Of a stretch of DNA of 64,000 bases, positions 51,207-62,637 are shown piece by piece (within the stretch, counting starts at the first letter, position 1; each line of letters begins with the position of its first letter). The notes beneath the pieces were generated by a model. That model did no database searches, had not been told where the DNA came from, and saw only the letters and a list, made by a program, of their open reading frames with translations. Origin of the DNA: CGIF01 sp031674855 (lineage in GTDB: Bacteria > Bacillota_I > Bacilli_A > Mycoplasmatales > CGIF01); NCBI GenBank assembly GCA_031674855.1, contig CP125275.1:186001-250000 (forward strand), given 5' to 3'. Position numbers and translations under genes: made by a program.

Positions 51207-51908
51207 ATGAACTATCAAATAAGAAAAATAAAGAAAGTAATCGAAAGTATCAAGGATAGTAATAATTTTCTTCAAGCTTTTTTTCATACTTCCTATTTAA
51301 ATGAATTGAATTTAGAAAATGAACCAAAAAATTCTTATGAAACGTTAGAGTTTTTGGGGGATAGTGTTTTAAATTTTTATACTAGTTTTTTTATTTATCA
51401 GAAATTTCCTAGTTATGCTGAAGGTCAAATGAGTAAATTGAAACAATTAATGGTTCAAGAGAGCACTTTGGCTCATTTAAGTAGAGAAATTGGTTTGGGG
51501 GAATTTCTTAAGTTGGGAGCTGGTGAGAGAAAAAATCACGGAGCAGAGAAAGAAAGTATATTGTCTGACATTTTTGAATCATTTGTCGCCGCTTTGTATT
51601 TAGAAAAAGGAGGGAAGGCGGTTTATCGATTTCTTGAATTAACTGTTTTTACCTGAATTGAAGGAAAAGAAAACATGATTTGAGACTATAAGAGTCAATT
51701 GCAAGAATATTGTCAAGCTCATAAGAATAAAGTTAGCTATCAATTAATAAAATTAATAAAATTAAAGAATCGACAATTATTCGTAATGGAAGTTAGTGAT
51801 GAATTAAATACTTTCCGAGAAGATGGCAAAGGAAGGAGTAAAAAAGAGGCTGAGCAACAAGCAGCTGCTAAGGTAATTAAAAAATTAGGAATCGAAAAGA
51901 AAAATTAA
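51207..51908 (+). CDS. rnc: Ribonuclease III
   Basis: 233 residues. Signature YETLEFLGDSVLNFY (family E-x-LEFLGDAVL), second metal site ESILSDIFESFVAALYLEKG, and a C-terminal double-stranded-RNA-binding domain (GKGRSKKEAEQQAAAKVIKK). It processes rRNA precursors. Tail-to-tail with dnaE (3 nt apart). Confidence 0.95.
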
Positions 51909-51911
51909 ATA

Positions 51912-54899
51912 TTATAAAACCATAACTTTTTCACAAATTAAAGAATTAATTTTACTTTGTTTAATTCCAATTTTCAAAGTGAATAATAATTCGTTGTGAA
52001 TCAATAACTTTTCTTTGTTGGATGAATAGAATTGATAACTTATAACTAATTTAAATGAATTTCTAATATCCTGTAGATAAAATATGTAATTGTTTTCATC
52101 CTTTTTTTCTATTTTATAAATAATTGCATAGATATTTATGATTTCTTCTTTGTTGTAATTACTTTCATTGATTTCAAGAATTTCAGGAAGCGAAGTGATT
52201 TTATATTCTCTTTGCGAAGCCAAATTTTTTCATCGTGAAAAAAAGCTTGTGTATAGACCTAAACTTTCAATTTCTCTTTGATTAGTCAATATTTTTCTTT
52301 CTTTCGAATTATCGAATTCAGGAAGGTCTAAGAAAGGCAATTCATTGTTAATTTCATTTAGTCTTTTTCTTATTGATAAATAGCGAAAAAAAGCTTCTTT
52401 TTGATTTAATAAAACATCAGTTGACACTTTTAAACTATTGAATAATCCGCTTTTCGCCCAATCTTCAAATAAACTAATTTCCATATTATCTCAGTGAGTT
52501 ATTGTTCGATTAATTAAATCTTCTCAATTTTTATAGATTCCATTCTTCTTTCTTTCTTCGATTAAATTTTGAAAAAAGTCGCTTTTATACCTCTTTAAGT
52601 TACTAAACCCCATTATTAAATCATTATCTTTATTAAATCACTCTATTTCAGAATAATTTATGTCCGGACCTTTTATTTTAAAACCATAAAAAAAAGCTTC
52701 TTGAAGATAAGAAAGTTCTTTTTCTTTCTTTTTGTTAAGAAAATACGTTATTAGTTCCGGAAAAAAATTAGCTTTTAAGTAAGCAATATAATAGGTTAAG
52801 TGAGCATAAGCGATTGCGTGAGATTTATTGAAAGTATAGCCTAGAGAAGAATTAATTTGCTGATAAATTAAAGTGCTTTCTGAGATTGTCATTATTTTTT
52901 GAGATTTGCTAATGAAGTCTTTATCTAATCCTTTGTTAACTATTTCTCTTCTCTTGATTTCAGCCTCAGCAAATGAGCATTCATAAACACAAGCAAGAAT
53001 TTGACTCATTTGTTCCTCAAACATAATATTTCCATAAGTTTCAGCCAGTATTTCCCTAATTTTAGTTGAAAAAAAGGGGTTTTTCTCTTTGTTTATTTTT
53101 TTTTGTGATATTTCTTCAGCTCTTTGCCTGATTCCAGGACGATTAAGTGATAGAAAAAGAGCCAATTCGGAAAAATTTTGTGGACGAAATCTATTGAAAA
53201 GATTTTGAGCCGCAGGAGTGTCCAGTTGAAAGATACCAGTTAGAAGAGAATTTTTCAATAACTCTCAGGTTTTTTTATCATTTAGGTTTACTGACTGATA
53301 GTTAGGTATTTCGATTTGAAGAATTTCTCCTGCTTCCCGAATAAAACTTAAGGTTTCTCGCAAACTTAAAAAATCATATTTTTTTAACCCTAATTTGGCC
53401 AACTTGTCTTCCTCAAAAAATGATAAAAAATAGTCCTTTTCTGATTTTAAAGGAATCAAGCCGATTAGTGAATTAGGACTAATAACAACGCCGGCTGGAT
53501 GAATTCCGCTATCGTAGTATAAATTTTGAATTTTGCCAGTCAATTGAAACAAATTAGGATAGCTTGTTTGTCAACGCTTAATTTTCAAATCATTAAGGTT
53601 AGGAATTTCTCCAACAGATAAGATTATTTCTTTTAGTTTTATATCCCCTATCTTATAAAGTTTGGCTGATTCCCGCAAAGCACTTTTTCAACCAATTTTT
53701 TTTTTAGTGATAATGCGAGAAACTTGCTTTTTAGGATACTTTTTTTGTAGATAAGCAAAAACTTCTTCTTGATTTTCGACGTCTAAATCTATATCTGGTA
53801 AACTTTTTCTTTTTTCGTTAAGAAATCTTTCAAAAAATAGCTCATTTTCCAATGGATCAATGCTAGTTATGCCTAATAAAAAAACCACTAAAGAAGAAAC
53901 TGAACTTCCTCTTCCTGGACCGATGATAACCTTTTTTTCTTTTAGATGATTAACTATGTCGCTAAATGTTAAAAAATAGTCAGAATAATTCAATTTTTCG
54001 ATGATGTTTAATTCCTTTTCAAGTACTTTTTGGTACCTTTCTTCTTTTTCTTTTTTTAACGCTATCAATTTTTGTCAACATCTTCCTTTTAATTCTAAAA
54101 GGCAGTTTTCTTTTTTAACTTTATTTATTCTTTCACCGCTAAAAGAAACATTAAGATTTATTTTATTAAGAAAAGTTTGTCATTGAATTAGTAATAATTG
54201 ATAAAAAGCTTTGTCATCAGTGCATTGCGAAAAATAATCTTCAGTATTAGAGTAAAAAGAAAATCCATCTTGGATATCTTTCGGAAAAAAGTATCGATTA
54301 AATGAAGTTTTTTTTCATAAGGATAAAAAGTTTTTTTCCTCTGAAGTTAAGCACTTTATAGAAAAGAAAGGGATTATTAGAGGGATAAGTTTTTGTGGAA
54401 TTGTTTGAGTTGGAGAAAGGAGAAAAAAATTAAAGCCGATAAAAAGATTATTAAGTAAGTCTTTTTTGAAGGGGTTGAATAAAATTCAGTTTTTTCCGAT
54501 GTATATTATTTCTTCTAATTTTTGGGCCTCAAAGACAATTAGGCAGTTCTCGCTTAAAGAAGTAATATGTTGCAAAGAAAAGATTCGGTCGCTAGGAGAA
54601 TCCGGAGAAAATAATTTTTGAAGCACTTCCTTATAACCTTTATTATTTTGTGGATAAACAGTAGCAGAATACTTTTTGTCTTCTGATTTTTCATAAAGAA
54701 AAACTTTTATTCCTCAAACTGGTTTTATTTTATTATCTTTGCAAGTTTCAAAAAATTCTGGAACCTCGTAAGGATAATAATCAGCAATTGCCAAATAATT
54801 TAATTTATTTTTTGTAGCTATTTCAATTAATTGGGTGATTGTTAGAAAGGAAAAAGACAGGTTAGAGTTAGTCTGTGTGTTAAGATGAGGAAGAAGCAT
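51912..54899 (-). CDS. dnaE: DNA polymerase III alpha subunit, DnaE type
   Basis: 995 residues, uninterrupted. The PHP domain is degenerate: the usual HLHTHSxYS start reads HLNTQTNSNLS, so metal-dependent proofreading is unlikely. The palm domain has IIGPGRGSSVSSLVVFLLGI and the catalytic LPDIDLDVENQEE. The fingers and helix-hairpin-helix regions follow (YTFNKSHAIAYAHLTYYIAY), and a C-terminal OB fold is partly recognisable (EEIINIYAIIYKIEKKDENN). In Firmicutes-type cells DnaE acts with PolC. Confidence 0.95.
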
Positions 54900-55005
54900 T
54901 TTATAATTTTTTTATACTTAAATTTTTGATTTTATTAATAGCAAAGAGCGAATTAATATTAATTGAAGAAAAAAGAAAAATCTTTTCTTTTCTGGTTTGT
55001 AAAAA

Positions 55006-55458
55006 TTATAACAAGTTGTTAATTCCTCTTATTACTAACTTTATACATTCTATTCGATGAGGAAATTTGTCTATATCACTAAATATTTGAAAATTAGAAC
55101 ATTCTCCTAAATCATAATCTTCTTTTTTTATCATTTTTTGACAATTATCTAATATTTCCTTAGCAAGTCGCGAGTTTTTTTTTTCTAAACAAGAGAGAAT
55201 AATATTAGCAGAAGCTACCGTAATTAAGCACGATTGGTAGCCAGAAAAAAAACATTTTTTTAGACAGTTTTTTTCTTTCACTAATAGTAAATGAAGAGTA
55301 TCGCCGCACCCGTCATCTAAACTTCGAACAGTCAAAAAAGGTATTTTTTGATTGGTGCTAATTTTTTTTAGTTCTTCAAATTCTATTTGCTTATCAGGAT
55401 TATTATAATTATTTAGTAAAATTTTTCTTTTTTCTTCAGAGGAATAAATTTTATTCAT
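55006..55458 (-). CDS. sufU: SufU-like iron-sulfur scaffold protein
   Basis: About 150 residues from ATG 55458; an upstream start at 55491 would add 11 residues (MEQKRSRKSIN). The ligand Cys are all present: DDGCGDTLHLLL, SGYQSCLITVASANI and FPHRIECIKLVIRGINNLL. These correspond to the three scaffold Cys of SufU/IscU. It assembles and hands over Fe-S clusters. It lies downstream of dnaE on the same strand. Confidence 0.85.
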   Translation of the reverse strand: MNKIYSSEEKRKILLNNYNNPDKQIEFEELKKISTNQKIPFLTVRSLDDGCGDTLHLLLVKEKNCLKKCFFSGYQSCLITVASANIILSCLEKKNSRLAKEILDNCQKMIKKEDYDLGECSNFQIFSDIDKFPHRIECIKLVIRGINNLL

Positions 55459-55747
55459 GTTAATGCTTTTTCTCGATCGTTTTTGTTCCATTGATTCAAA
55501 TAAATAAAAATAACAAAAAAGAAAATAAAAATGAGAATGCTATAAGTTTACCAAGTCCAAGAATATCACCAGTCACAAACGACCAAATAAAAAAGAACAT
55601 TGAATTAAAAAAAGAAAAGAAGGTCATAAATTTTTGGGTACTCCTTTTACCTAATTTAACTCATTTGTTAAAAATCCAAGCCAACAAAAAAGATAAGGGT
55701 ATTGCTCAGGCAGTAACAGGAATAAATGTCATTATATTTTTAATTAA

Positions 55748-55838
55748 TGGCGGAAGTGAGAGGATTCGAACCTCCGAATATTGATTAGATATTACTAGCT
55801 TTCCAAGCCAGCTCCTTCGGCCACTCGGACACACTTCC
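55748..55838 (-). tRNA. trnS: tRNA-Ser (GGA)
   Basis: Complete on the minus strand: acceptor GGAAGTG/CACTTCC, anticodon stem CTGGC/GCTAG with loop TTGGAAA (anticodon GGA), a long class II variable arm, and GTTCGAATC in the T loop. Discriminator G and encoded CCA (55748-55750). Confidence 0.95.
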
Positions 55839-55876
55839 TTTTCTATTAACTTATTTTTACTAATTAGACAATTTTA

Positions 55877-56884
55877 CTAATTAAAAAAACTTTTAATTTG
55901 TCGGTAATTTTCTTTGAAATCAGAAATACTAGATAACAGATTAAATGATTTTTCTATTTTTTGAACAAAACGTTGAAGATCGCTGGCAATAAAGTAAACA
56001 TCTCACCCTAATCCTCCTTCTCCTCCGCGGTAAAAGCAATAGTATAAAAATAAAAATAAGATATTAATTCCTGGAATTATTATGCTAGGTAATTGATGGA
56101 AAGTAGAAATAAAATTAATATTAGTTATTTTTCGATGATTACTATCCAATAACTTAATTAATTTAATTGGATTTTTTAAGATTTTTTTTTCGGAGGCAAG
56201 ATTTTCTAATCAGATTTTTATTCGAGATTTTTGGTAACTTTGATAATTTTTTTTTTTGGTTATGTTATTTTCTTTAGAAACAAAAAAAAGAAGATTAAAA
56301 AGAATAAACCAAATCAAATTAGCTAAAATGAAAACAATCATTAAGGGAATTAAATTCGATAAATTATAAATTTTTATTAAATAGTAGAGGTTAAATAATA
56401 TAAAAGAGAAATCAACAATTATTCCGAAAATTTCAACAGGGATATTAATGAATTGTCGAGCAAATTCTGGCACGATGTTATTAATAATTTCTACTTTTTC
56501 AGCAATTTTGCTGTTCATCAAGTACCTTTTTTTATCAGCGTAATTTATAAGTTTTTTGATTAGAGAATTCTCGGTTTCTTTTTGATAGTTTTTTTTTCAA
56601 TAATCTAGTGTTAAATGAATAATCAATTTCAGAGGAAAGTAAAGCAAAAAAAGAATTAATAACAGAGTTTTTCAATTAGTATGTTTTTCTTTTATGGTAA
56701 TTTGGTACTTGCCAAACAAATAAAAAAAATGACCTTTATAATCACGGAAAGAAGATAAATTATTAAGTAAATTGAAACGAATCAAAAAGGCTACGTAATT
56801 GATTAAAAAAGTTAAAAAAAAAAGAAAGAAAATTTTCCATTTAAATTTTCAGAAAAGAAATTTTAATAATTTTCCTTTAGTCAT
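55877..56884 (-). CDS. ABC-exporter-type membrane domain lacking its ATPase domain
   Basis: 335 residues, hydrophobic, six or so TM segments (for example IFFLFFLTFLINYVAFLI). The EFARQFINIPVEIFGIIVDF region and the C-terminal LQRFVQKIEKSFNLL resemble the membrane domain of type I ABC exporters up to the point where the nucleotide-binding domain should start. It stops at TAG 55877, 39 bp from tRNA-Ser. Either a truncated transporter or a separate half with its ATPase elsewhere. Family call moderate. Confidence 0.5.
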
Positions 56885-56941
56885 AAAAATAAATCTTTTT
56901 ATTATTATTCATGAATGCTTATAAGTTATTTAGCAGAAACA

Positions 56942-58531
56942 CTAATTTTTTCTTTTTTTAGGTTTGCTTATTTCTTTTAAGTTATTCAATTTCTGAACAA
57001 ACCTTTTTTCCCTGATAACGTAAATAGTTACTTCTCCCGGAATAATAATATCACTCTTGATTTTTTCCCTAATTTTTCGAGCTGTTTCTCAAGTTTTATG
57101 ATCATTTAATTTTTCTGAATCAGCAAATACTCACACTTCACGACCTGATTGGAAAGCATAACTTTTTTTAACTCCAGGAAATTCGTTAGCAATGTTCTCT
57201 AAATTATTCATTCGCTCCAAGTAGGCTTCTTGTTGATAACCACGAGCGCCCGGTCGAGCAGCTGATAATTTATCAGCTGCCAAAATAATTAGAGAATACA
57301 TATTATTAGGAGGAAAGTCACGATGGTGAGAAGCAATTGCATTAATAACTTCTTCCGGTTCTTGGTATTTTTTGGCTAGACTAATTCCGCTTAGCACGTG
57401 AGAGAGATTACCGCCATCTTCAACTGATTTGCCAATATCGTGAAAAAGTCCAGTTCGTCGAGCTAAGAGAATATCTAAATTTAGTTCTGCAGCAATAGTT
57501 CCGGCTATTTTAGCAACTTCAAGACAGTGCTTTAAAACATTCTGTCCGTAACTAGTTCGGTATTTTAGACTTCCTAAATGTTTGATTAGTTCGGGATGAA
57601 CATCATTTAATTCTAATTCTTTTAAGACTTCTTTACCAACTTTAACAATAAATTCGTCAATTTCTGAACTTACTTTTTGGTAAGTTTTTTCAATTTGCAG
57701 GGGAGAAATTCTTCCTTCTTTAACTAAATTTGAAAGAGTCTGCAACGCAATAGCTCTTCGCAGAGAATTAAAGGAGGAAATTTGAACGCTTGGTTCATCA
57801 CTTTCTTTATCGATGATTATTTCAGTGCCAGTAACTTGCTGAAAGGAATTAATATTTCGTCCTTCTTTTCCGATAATTTTACTGATTATTTGCTGATTTT
57901 CCAGTTGTAAAGTATCGGTAGTTTTAGTAAAAACTAATTCTGAACTACACTTTTCTAGTGCTTGACAAATTATCTTAGTGCTTTCTTTGTCAATTTCTTT
58001 TTCTGTTTTCCTAATTTTTTCTTCTTTATATCTTTCTAAATCTTGTTCAACTTCCTTTTTTAAAAGATTAAAAAGGATTTTTTTAGCTTCTTCTTTATTC
58101 ATTGGAATCGCTTCTTCTAATTCATTCATCACTTGCTCTTTGATTCTTTTAATCTTTTCCATTTGTTCTTGAATGTTTTTTTCTTTTTTAGAGTTTTCTG
58201 ATAATTGTTGGATAAATAATTCTTCCTTGCGAAACAATTGGTCAGAAAACTCTCGAGTTTTAATTTCTTCAAGTTTTAGTCTTTTTTCAATTAGCTCGAT
58301 TCTTTCTTTATCAGCTTCTAATTGATTTCGAAAGTTTTCTATTTTTCTTTCTTTAATTTTTAACTTTTTTTCCTGTTTTTTTTGGTTTTGAATTAAGTTC
58401 TTTAATTCTAATCTATCGCGTTTGATTATTTTGAGGTAAGCAAAATAAGCTAAAAATAATATAATAAGGAAGGAAGTTAGAAAAATTAATAAATATCCAT
58501 AACCACTTCTTAATCATTGCAAAAAATCCAT
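56942..58531 (-). CDS. rny: Ribonuclease Y
   Basis: 529 residues. N-terminal TM anchor (YLLIFLTSFLIILFLAYFAY), a long coiled coil, a KH domain (IISKIIGKEGRNINSFQQVT) and the HD domain with GLFHDIGKSVE. It is an endonuclease that initiates mRNA decay at the membrane. The start ATG (58529-58531) abuts the start of rpmB on the other strand (sequence CATATG). Confidence 0.96.
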
Positions 58532-58738
58532 ATGAAAATTCAAGAATTAAAAAAAATATTAAGTAAAAAAAATAATAGACCGCTATCTGGTAATAATCGT
58601 TCTTTTTCAATGCGAGCTACACGCAGAAAATTTGCTACTAATCGGCAAAACTTTCAAGTTGGTTCTAAGAATTATCAAGTACCAACTAAAGCATTCCGTA
58701 CTTATTGAAAAAAATTAAAAGAAAGTCTTTACCTGTAA
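58532..58738 (+). CDS. rpmB: Ribosomal protein L28
   Basis: 68 residues. RPLSGNNRSFSMRATRRKF and the C-terminal VPTKAFRTYWKKLK fit L28 (GNNRSHAxxxTKRRF; VSTRALRT). It starts immediately next to rny in the opposite direction, and its 3' end overlaps rpsJ by 24 nt. A family N-terminal Cys pair is absent. Confidence 0.88.
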
Positions 58739-59029
58739 GTGAGCTGTATTAGGAACTTTTAATTTTTCAAGAGCTTCTAAATCAGAAGGAGAAACGCTAA
58801 TAACTTTAATCAATCTTCGATGAATTCTTTGAACGAATGTTTCTTGTGAATCTTTGTGTTTATGAGGAGAAATTAGAACAGTTGCTCTTTTTGTTTTAGT
58901 TGGCAAGGGAACTATCTTAAATTTTAATTTTAGTTGTGACACTTTGTCACTAACCATCTTAGAGGCTTCATCAATGGTTGCTACATCATATCCACAAACA
59001 GTGATATTTATTTGATTATTTTTTTCCAT
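58715..59029 (-). CDS. rpsJ: Ribosomal protein S10
   Basis: 104 residues from ATG 59029 (MEKNNQINITVCGYDVATID). GPxPLPTK-type block KIVPLPTKTKRATVLISPHK, then HRRLIKVISVSPSDLEALEK are diagnostic of S10. Normally S10 heads the large S10 operon; here it stands alone, so the operon has been broken up. An in-frame ATG 13 codons upstream is not favoured because family members start near this Met. Confidence 0.93.
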   Translation of the reverse strand: MEKNNQINITVCGYDVATIDEASKMVSDKVSQLKLKFKIVPLPTKTKRATVLISPHKHKDSQETFVQRIHRRLIKVISVSPSDLEALEKLKVPNTAHLQVKTFF

Positions 59030-59209
59030 TATTATAATTTTGATATAAATTTTTAATCTAAATAACAAATATAGATATAAAAAAGATATAAATATTTTAA
59101 CTTTTTCTCTTTCTTATTCCTAATTAGAATTAAAAAACTTATTTGATAAACATATCTTTTCTTTCATTAATTAATTTGTCAAAATATAAAAATATTATAT
59201 TAATAATTT

Positions 59210-60031
59210 ATGATAGAAAAGAAAAGAGAGAAAAAAATGTTTTATTTTTTGCTTATTTCTCACTTTTACTGTTTGATTTCAGGTTGATTTAACGGTGATA
59301 GAAAAATTAATTACATCAATTCTTATTTTTGACATTTTTTGGGTTGATGATGTGTTTGAAACAGTATTTTAACTATTTTTTTTCTTCTCTGAAAATGAAA
59401 AAATCCTAAATCCGATACCTATTTTAGTAAAATTTTTTCCTTAATAACGATGATTAGTAATTTTATTACTATATTAATATATGGAGTTGGCGTTCTTATT
59501 TGGATAATTACTATTCCGACTAATTATTTGGGAATTACTCACATAGAGAAAGCAGTTCCTATTCCAACTCATGAAATTAAAAATATAAGCAAAGTAATTC
59601 AATGATGAGCTTATTCTCCTTTATGACATTTTATTGCTCCAACTTATTTTATTGTTTGATTTTTTCGTAATGAAAAAATAAAATTATTGAAAGAAAAGAT
59701 TAAATTAACTATTTTTCTTTCTTTAATACAGCCAGTGTTTTATTTTTCTTATTGTTACCTTCGTAGTAAGTTAGGGGATAGAGAATATTTTTACAAATTT
59801 AATGCTCGGTGAAATTTATCTTTCCTTAGTCCAAAAAGAATGGCTGCAAAAATAGGATTAAGCCGTGATTATCGTTTTGTTTGAATAATTATTTTGGCTA
59901 TTTTTTGATTCACTTTATTTAGTTTAATAGTTCACTTAACTTTACGATACCAAAAAAAAATAAAAGATTATCTATCAAATAAAAAAGAGAAGTTAATAAG
60001 CAAGGTTGGGAAAATTCCCCGTTTTAATTAA
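59210..60031 (+). CDS. Multi-pass membrane protein (DUF1600-like)
   Basis: 273 residues, 17 UGA codons, so the gene is only visible in code 4. Six or seven TM segments, with conserved-looking WHFLGWWCVWNSILTIFFLL and YSPLWHFIAPTYFIVWFF. The His-x-Phe and Trp-rich layout resembles the Mollicute DUF1600/FAR-17a-like family by pattern. It ends 16 nt before thiI. Function unknown. Confidence 0.6.
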
Positions 60032-60047
60032 GAACAAATTTACATAA

Positions 60048-61217
60048 ATGAAAAATAAATGTCTAGTTATTCGTTATGGAGAATTGTTTCTAAAAGGAAA
60101 AAATAGAAATGACTTTATCAAAAAATTAATTGACAATATTAAATTAAATCTTTGCAAAAATAACTTCACTGATTACAGTATAAAAAAATTACACGATCAG
60201 TTACTAATTACAGCCAAAAAATCTGATGATTTAACGAAAATATTAACTTCTTTGCAAAAGGTGTTCGGAATTAGTAATTTCTATCTTGCCTATCAACTAG
60301 TCAGCAAGGAAGAAGAGTTAGTTGGATTTGCTGAAAATGTTTCCGATTATTATCAAGTTAATTTCGCTAGTTTTTGTCTTGACATTAAAAGAAACGACAA
60401 AACTTTTCCCAAAAATTCCTTGATTTTGCAAAAAGAATTAGGAGCTATTATCAAAAAAAAATATAATTTGTCGGTTAATTTAACTAAGCCCGGGAGAACT
60501 TTTTTTATTCGAATTTACCAGCAATTTACTTTAGTTTTTGCTGAGAAAATAAAAGGATTGGGCGGGCTGCCGGTTGGTAGTTCAGGAAAGGTTTTGGTGC
60601 TTTTGAGTGGCGGGATAGATTCACCAGTCGCCGCTTATCAGTTAATGAAAAGAGGATTACAAGTAACTTATTGTCATTTTTATCACCAAACCAATGGGCA
60701 AAGTAAAATATTGGATCTAGTTACAAAATTAAGTCCTTATAATTCTTATTCTAAAGAAAATTATTTAATTAATACTCAATCTCTTTTGGCAGAAATTAGC
60801 CACATCAGTCAAACTAAATATCGCATAATTATTTTAAAAAGAATGTTTATGCGTCTAGCTTGCTTTTTGGCTCAAAAATTAGGCGTTAAAGTTATTGCTA
60901 CTGGTGATTCATTATCTCAAGTTTCCTCTCAAACTCTAGAAAGTTTGGAAGTTATTGAGCAAGCAAGCTCATTGTTGTTGCTAAGACCCTTAATCGCTCA
61001 AGATAAGGAAACGATAATCTCTCAAGCTAAACAAATAGGAACTTGTGAGATTTCTTTAGATAAATATGAAGATTGTTGTTCTTTATTTGAACCCAAAAAT
61101 CCTGTTACTAAGCCCAAAAAAGAGGTTGCAGAAAAATTAGAAAAGGAGATAGAATCAGATATTTTTCGTTGAGTTGATATTTTAGAAAGTATAATTAAGA
61201 AAATAAATCTTTATTAA
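60048..61217 (+). CDS. thiI: tRNA 4-thiouridine synthase ThiI
   Basis: 389 residues. N-terminal ferredoxin-like and THUMP domains (LVIRYGELFLKGKNRNDF), then the PP-loop KVLVLLSGGIDSPVAAYQLM and SQVSSQTLESLEVIEQAS. No rhodanese domain, as in Bacillus and Mollicutes, so a dedicated cysteine desulfurase must supply sulfur. One UGA-Trp near the C-terminus. Confidence 0.94.
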
Positions 61218-61485
61218 ACTAAAGTTTTCAAAATCGGCAAAGGGAAATTTTTACAACTTCCCCCTTAATATCCTTCAAATTTCTCAAAAAAATATTTTAA
61301 AATTCTTTTATAGAATAAACAAACACCAATTTTTTTAGGTAATTACATACAATCTTACACTAAATAATTTTTGAATAACTGCCCTTGACCTTAATTTTTT
61401 ATCAATATTCTCCTATAAATAAAGAAATCAGTATTAAAAATTAACTCTTTTTATATATCAAAAACTATACTAAAACTAATATATA

Positions 61486-61581
61486 ATGACAAAGAAAGAA
61501 CAAAAAAAATACAAAAAAAACTTTGACAAGTTTGTAGAAGCTTTGTTAAGGATTGATCCTAAAAAAGATAGTAAAAGGTAA
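61486..61581 (+). CDS. Tiny basic protein
   Basis: 31 residues, MTKKEQKKYKKNFDKFVEAL then LRIDPKKDSKR, helical. It opens a run of three small accessory genes. The 270-bp stretch before it is featureless apart from weak purine/pyrimidine symmetry. Confidence 0.3.
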   Translation: MTKKEQKKYKKNFDKFVEALLRIDPKKDSKR

Positions 61582-61606
61582 TAAAATTTGTAGTAAAAAT
61601 AACGAA

Positions 61607-61711
61607 ATGAAAATACATAACAATATAACAGCAGAGAGAGACGAAAATCTAGTCTTAACAACAAAAGCAGGAACAGTAATTCTATCAATTAATTCAAAAG
61701 TAATATGATAG
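61607..61711 (+). CDS. Tiny protein
   Basis: 34 residues, MKIHNNITAERDENLVLTTK, likely beta strands in the second half. It overlaps the next gene (ATG 61705). Unknown. Confidence 0.3.
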
Positions 61712-61998
61712 GATTAATATTTATAGGACTTGCTATCTGATCTTTTATTTATTGTATCAGAAAAAAAGGAATCATAGGATTTTTGCTCTGACTTCTACTA
61801 CCAGTAATAGGAATCTTGATTGTAATGCTTTTGCCTAGCGATAAAGATAAAGAAAGAGAGAAACCAAGGAAAACAAGAACTTTCTACTGTAATCTTTGCT
61901 ATTATACTTATCCTGAATATCAATTAGGAGCAAAATCAGACAGATAAGGAAACATTTGTAGATATTGTTTAGAAAAAAAACATAAAGAAGAGAAATAA
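61705..61998 (+). pseudogene. Membrane zinc-ribbon protein split by in-frame TAA
   Basis: An N-terminal TM region (MIGLIFIGLAIWSFIYCI and a second hydrophobic stretch to about residue 45) leads to a ribbon whose first pair, CNLC, precedes TAA 61945 and whose second pair, CRYC, follows it in the same frame (GNICRYCLEKKHKEEK, to TAA 61996). A zinc ribbon needs both pairs, so the internal stop probably arose from CAA. It may be read through at low level. Confidence 0.5.
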
Positions 61999-62089
61999 TT
62001 AAGGCACTAACCTAGCAGTTTGCACTAACTACATTAATGCTATATCATCTATTTTAATATTTATTGTTTTAAATTTTAATTAACTTTTC

Positions 62090-62581
62090 TCAAAAAATAA
62101 GCAAAATCTTATCTCCGCCACCCCCACCCCTGACCAAATCAGTGAACTAATTAAGCAACAATTAAGTGAAATTGATTTAGCGAAATATTTAGCTCAAATA
62201 GATGCTTTATCAACTAAGAACCAAGACAATATTAATACCTTAGCCATCGCCCAAGTTGTTGATTTAGTAATTCAGCCGACTGGTGCTAGTCGAGCTGATT
62301 TAGTGCCGGCGATTAAAGAATTTCACGCTTTAGTTGAAAAAGGAATTGCTAAAAATAAACTCCTAATAGTTTTGAACCATTTAGCCACTAGAGCTGAGGA
62401 ATTAGCTAGCCAAGCTTATTTAAAGGCTAGCGGTTATCAATATTCTTCAATTAGTATCTATGAAAAACCTTCTTATCGGCAAATTCAGAATGAAGGCAAA
62501 AGCATCACTGAGGTTAACTATCCTACTTTACGAAAACAAGCCCAAGAATTAGTCAAAGACTTACTTCGCTATCTTAATTAG
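62090..62581 (+). pseudogene. 5'-truncated alternative copy of the 63-kb gene
   Basis: The frame opens inside the 146-bp repeat without a start codon: NKQNLISATPTPDQISELIK, then LAIAQVVDLVIQPTGASRAD and a helical C-terminal domain ending KQAQELVKDLLRYLN. The first 49 residues equal those of the minus-strand gene at 63.1-64.0 kb; the remainder is a different C-terminal domain. As it stands it is silent. Confidence 0.65.
62091..62236 (+). repeat. 146-bp perfect inverted repeat, left copy
   Basis: From CAAAAAATAAGCAAAATC to GACAATATTAAT. Identical, base for base, to the reverse complement of 63573-63718. Confidence 0.95.
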
Positions 62582-62586
62582 CAAAC

Positions 62587-62636
62587 TATCAATATTAATA
62601 TATCGCTATAAAGATATTGCTATTAAAATATTGATA
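62587..62636. promoter_or_regulatory. Operator-like inverted repeat before the RHH gene
   Basis: ATCAATATTAATA (62588-62600) and TATTAAAATATTGAT (62621-62635) are near-perfect inverted half-sites directly upstream of the repressor start; autoregulation is likely. Confidence 0.5.
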
Positions 62637-62637
62637 T

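Noticed and set aside
55491..55784. 97-codon plus-strand frame running into tRNA-Ser
   Set aside because: No ATG at its start, reads into the antisense of the tRNA, and overlaps the sufU leader; not supported as a gene.
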